DNA from: Pictodentalium vernedei
Taxonomy: Eukaryota; Mollusca; Scaphopoda; Dentaliida; Dentaliidae
Direction: 5' to 3'
Length of the DNA stretch: 64,000 nt
Assembly (NCBI GenBank): GCA_031216915.1
Contig: CM062296.1
Location: 663,835,838-663,899,837, forward strand
Part shown: one piece after another, positions 63,001 through 64,000 of the stretch
How positions within the stretch are numbered: the stretch's first letter is position 1
Layout: each line of letters begins with the position of its first letter
The notes under the pieces: generated by a model
Seen by the model: only the letters and a program-made list of their open reading frames with translations
The model's database searches: none
What the model was told of the DNA's origin: nothing
Program-made: the position numbers and the translations under genes

Positions 63001-63097
63001 CAGACGGAGGGGGAGTTAGTCCCTGGGGAGAAGCCTGTATAATATTATCATTGTCTGGGGGATAATTTATCAACTGTAAAATTCTATTATCCACCAA
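60089..63097 (-). CDS. gag: Gypsy Gag with long Q/N-rich N-terminal region
   Basis: 1002 aa from the first TTG; the frame is open ~15 codons further upstream and probably joins the 67-codon frame at 63309. Residues 1-640 are low complexity, rich in Q, N, S, T and P with many YQ/NQ/QQ phrases, prion-like. Residues ~665-840 form a retrotransposon Gag capsid (GTASWKAFETKFRRYSLVERW, QLEFQNAHQKVDESIEDWAE). An SR/RG-rich stretch (QFSNAKRGRSKFRGKN) and a CCHC knuckle CYLCKGMGHYKSQC near residue 975 follow. Typical Gypsy Gag proteins are 300-500 aa, so the N-terminal extension is unusual. Confidence 0.85.
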   Translation of the reverse strand: MVDNRILQLINYPPDNDNIIQASPQGLTPPPSENESYCGDQELQANLSVDHDSFYALSPGSLGRQASGQMFPGQDSLADQAELGHLQDQLQSTQVINSSRIFNNENIEGYLHYQTDQIDQGNNQVEKNNEGYPIDQLNLGNTDVVNQEPQNVSIVNNDPTRYQSDVAGVEDDYQTPSQDAVLALRREYQECKQQSDILLSRMRRAEMQLLSQGSVLKTKPDVRRKVSLQPEMASVTEIKQGIKGTGKMVRSGPQLQVLVNNATSMPQNNSSSTYIQSREAGTFTHSMRCLPNYTLAGQQSAVGGSAVTYTTSALTNVCIASPWDVHQTTLSVSASNPNYGQGQPKPNVIRGTSSVPHTVSGPPNAINSNCQPNTQMTLNQSSQFSRNLQNKIQISRGVSCTNQVVSTGNSYGVPKGIIQHNNQKFSTSINQQAQASDASRDHQGALGNLVQPNPTGLLITNQNLVNSQGGAYANQAPPQNLVNSLRYHPTNVIHNRSQTNTTGINYQGVCQNPTPTIVSNVKPQWLPPNQNQFNYVNSGVQTNNQPVYNQQPMNRQAVHMTNQGLNSQVQGQQNYINQSTVTNPILQPNPSNVVYYQVDPQTGSQINDPFVGQNYPSSSAYQPQPMAVSQPQVSQIQGQNLNFQVQPLWEDQHTDRGNHHRLYLPKGLNFDGTASWKAFETKFRRYSLVERWTPEEQKDILCLCLNGKANVVYSLWAESNLNMTIDEQLKQLAARFGDHSTPETTQLEFQNAHQKVDESIEDWAETVLSLATHAFGNCPAKFVTQQAVFKFCHGCTDVKAAEHVINCRPPNLEEAVKLIKWHQYNQLAMHGGSSRQSLSHSDSDESPTRVRQFSNAKRGRSKFRGKNNQSSGWQKSPQKENSQQTNESGTDLSYLESRTFALEAKAESYDKQFQQILDKLNSLLTMKFPNDPTAAGRSIGKKQDTKPISQSPTKSVQCYLCKGMGHYKSQCPSRIAKNRGSSGDRKVHFESSSKDKGPNREV

Positions 63098-63105
63098 TTG
63101 AGGAT

Positions 63106-63309
63106 TCAGTGGTTGCGATAAATCAATAAATCGCCACTGCTCATTTGTTCCTCGAAAATGGGATAATTCACAAGATCCTCCCTAGTTAATACTCCATACG
63201 TCATTCTGCATTTAATTATCTCCCTAGCAATGCTCTCTGTTACCTGAGGGATCTTCAGAAGTTCACTGAATGGTGCAGTGTTGACATTAATTCTACTGAT
63301 ACTAGCCAT
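63106..63309 (-). CDS. Helix-hairpin-helix (ComEA-like) start of Gag
   Basis: 67 codons from the first ATG of the element (63307-63309). INVNTAPFSELLKIPQVTESIAREIIKC...TREDLVNYP matches the ComEA-type HhH DNA-binding repeat (INVNTA...L..IPGI...A..II). It ends just before and overlaps the open extension of the Gag frame, so either a frameshift mutation split one N-terminally HhH-tagged Gag or a programmed shift joins them. Confidence 0.6.
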   Translation of the reverse strand: MASISRINVNTAPFSELLKIPQVTESIAREIIKCRMTYGVLTREDLVNYPIFEEQMSSGDLLIYRNH

Positions 63310-63644
63310 TTTTTGTTATTGCTCTTAGGTAATCTTGAAGCAAAACAAGTAATTTTTTTCATCAAAAAAAAGAAATTCTAAGTAGACGTGTTGATAAACA
63401 TCCAAATTATCTGAAATATATAAATTTCCAGTTTGAATTTCAACCAGATAAGCCCTATTAAAATTCAAACTGTCTGAAATCTACAAATTTCATTTTCCTA
63501 CTAAATTAATTCTTAGGTATTTACCTACAATTTAGCACTGAAAATTAAATTTGAATGTCCACAATCAAAATGGCGGATTTGCCATTCGAACTAAATAGTC
63601 GATGATGTGAGCATGAAGTAACCCGAGTGGCTGGGTTCTTACAG
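63310..63644 (-). promoter_or_regulatory. Leader between primer binding site and first ATG
   Basis: About 335 bp, AT-rich, noncoding, with a partial duplication (TCCAAATTATCTGAAATATATAAATTTCC and a variant on the plus strand, 63400-63495). It would hold packaging signals; none recognised. Confidence 0.5.
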
Positions 63645-63655
63645 CCTCGTCGCCA
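63645..63655 (-). other. Primer binding site, tRNA-Ser (GCT)-like
   Basis: Minus strand TGGCGACGAGG, three bases after the 5' LTR, is complementary to a 3' end CCTCGTCG-CCA as in animal tRNA-Ser(GCT). Eleven matching bases; the following bases do not match. Confidence 0.7.
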
Positions 63656-63658
63656 ATT

Positions 63659-63930
63659 AAAGTACAATTGGGTCTATAGGTTATTCGTACTTTAGGATAC
63701 TCACTTAATAATCTATTCAGTTCTCTTTAAAATACAACACTATCACTTTTTCTGGCTCAGTAGAAAAGATACGTCTTATCGCTTCAAATCCACTCAACAA
63801 GAGAACGGTTCGACCAATCTTCGCCAACTCATCGCTTATTCTCGTACGTTCTCGGCGAACTCCGGATTCCTCACGATGCTTCCATCCGGTGGAAGGTGAT
63901 CGGCCGTACCGTCAATGCAATTTCACAACA
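63659..63930 (-). repeat. 5' LTR of the Gypsy element
   Basis: Near-identical partner of 52289-52560; drives transcription of the element leftward. The flanking CTTCT (63931-63935) is the target duplication. Confidence 0.95.
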
Positions 63931-64000
63931 CTTCTCCCACAGGACGTGCACACAACCGGCCACTCAACTTTCTGGTATTTCCCAGCGTGCCATTGAATGC

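Larger units (their letters stand above)
52284..63935 (-). mobile_element. Ty3/Gypsy LTR retrotransposon with PHD-integrase and TatD ORF
   Basis: Structurally complete element of 11.64 kb. LTRs 52289-52560 and 63659-63930 (272 bp each) differ at one base (CCGGT-T versus G-GAAGG), and CTTCT at 52284-52288 and 63931-63935 is the 5 bp target duplication. Minus-strand order: PBS, HhH-containing start, Gag, protease, RT, RNase H, integrase with PHD finger, two accessory ORFs, PPT. The near-identical LTRs indicate a recent insertion. Gene order RT-RH-IN places it in Ty3/Gypsy; the clade is not resolved by eye. Confidence 0.9.

Overview
This is a eukaryotic, invertebrate-type genomic window that is almost entirely mobile elements. 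Tandem-core elements with short arms, hairpin ends and strings of short GACGGAC motifs, a 5S-headed SINE, a YR retroelement with an SGNH hydrolase and frequent long poly-G/C runs point to a marine lophotrochozoan, most likely a bivalve mollusc. That assignment is inference. The only recognisable host gene is an intronless POP4 (RNase P/MRP subunit p29) reading frame at 6.9-7.6 kb, minus strand.

Layout. 0-8.9 kb: a tandem-core element, foldback repeats, poly-G tracts, SINE pieces and POP4. 8.98-33.6 kb: a minus-strand head-to-tail train of non-LTR retroelements. It holds one near-complete LINE (copy A, 24.65 to 10.97 kb), two truncated LINEs (C and D), RT-less units that encode one gag-like protein (U1-U3), and tail-only stubs. 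Copy A is split by a 6.8 kb insertion carrying an Ngaro-like tyrosine-recombinase retroelement (17.7-24.5 kb) and by a 2 kb LTR element encoding an HP1-like chromodomain protein (14.83-16.86 kb). A Mutator-like element (31.3-33.2 kb) sits between D and the last fragment. 33.97-51.2 kb: the mirror image, a plus-strand train (U4-U6, LINE G, LINE B, a LINE fragment with a satellite array, U7). The two trains lie back to back. All members, autonomous or not, end in the same ~63 bp two-hairpin tail (15 copies), which suggests that one LINE machinery mobilises both the RT-encoding and the gag-like-only elements.

52.28-63.94 kb: a structurally complete Ty3/Gypsy LTR retrotransposon on the minus strand. 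It has 272 bp LTRs differing at one base, a 5 bp target duplication CTTCT, a primer binding site matching tRNA-Ser, and a polypurine tract. It encodes a helix-hairpin-helix start, a large Q/N-rich Gag, protease, and RT/RNase H/integrase ending in a PHD finger. In the position env occupies in retroviruses, behind a splice-acceptor-like sequence, it carries two accessory frames. The second encodes a C2H2-like zinc finger and a TatD-family metal-dependent nuclease domain.

The most notable points are the Gypsy element with PHD integrase and TatD nuclease, the LTR element carrying an HP1-like protein, and the two diverging trains of RT-encoding and gag-like-only elements sharing one structured 3' tail, formally similar to Drosophila HeT-A/TART arrays. 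Many reading frames are broken by homopolymer indels, so some breaks may be sequencing errors.
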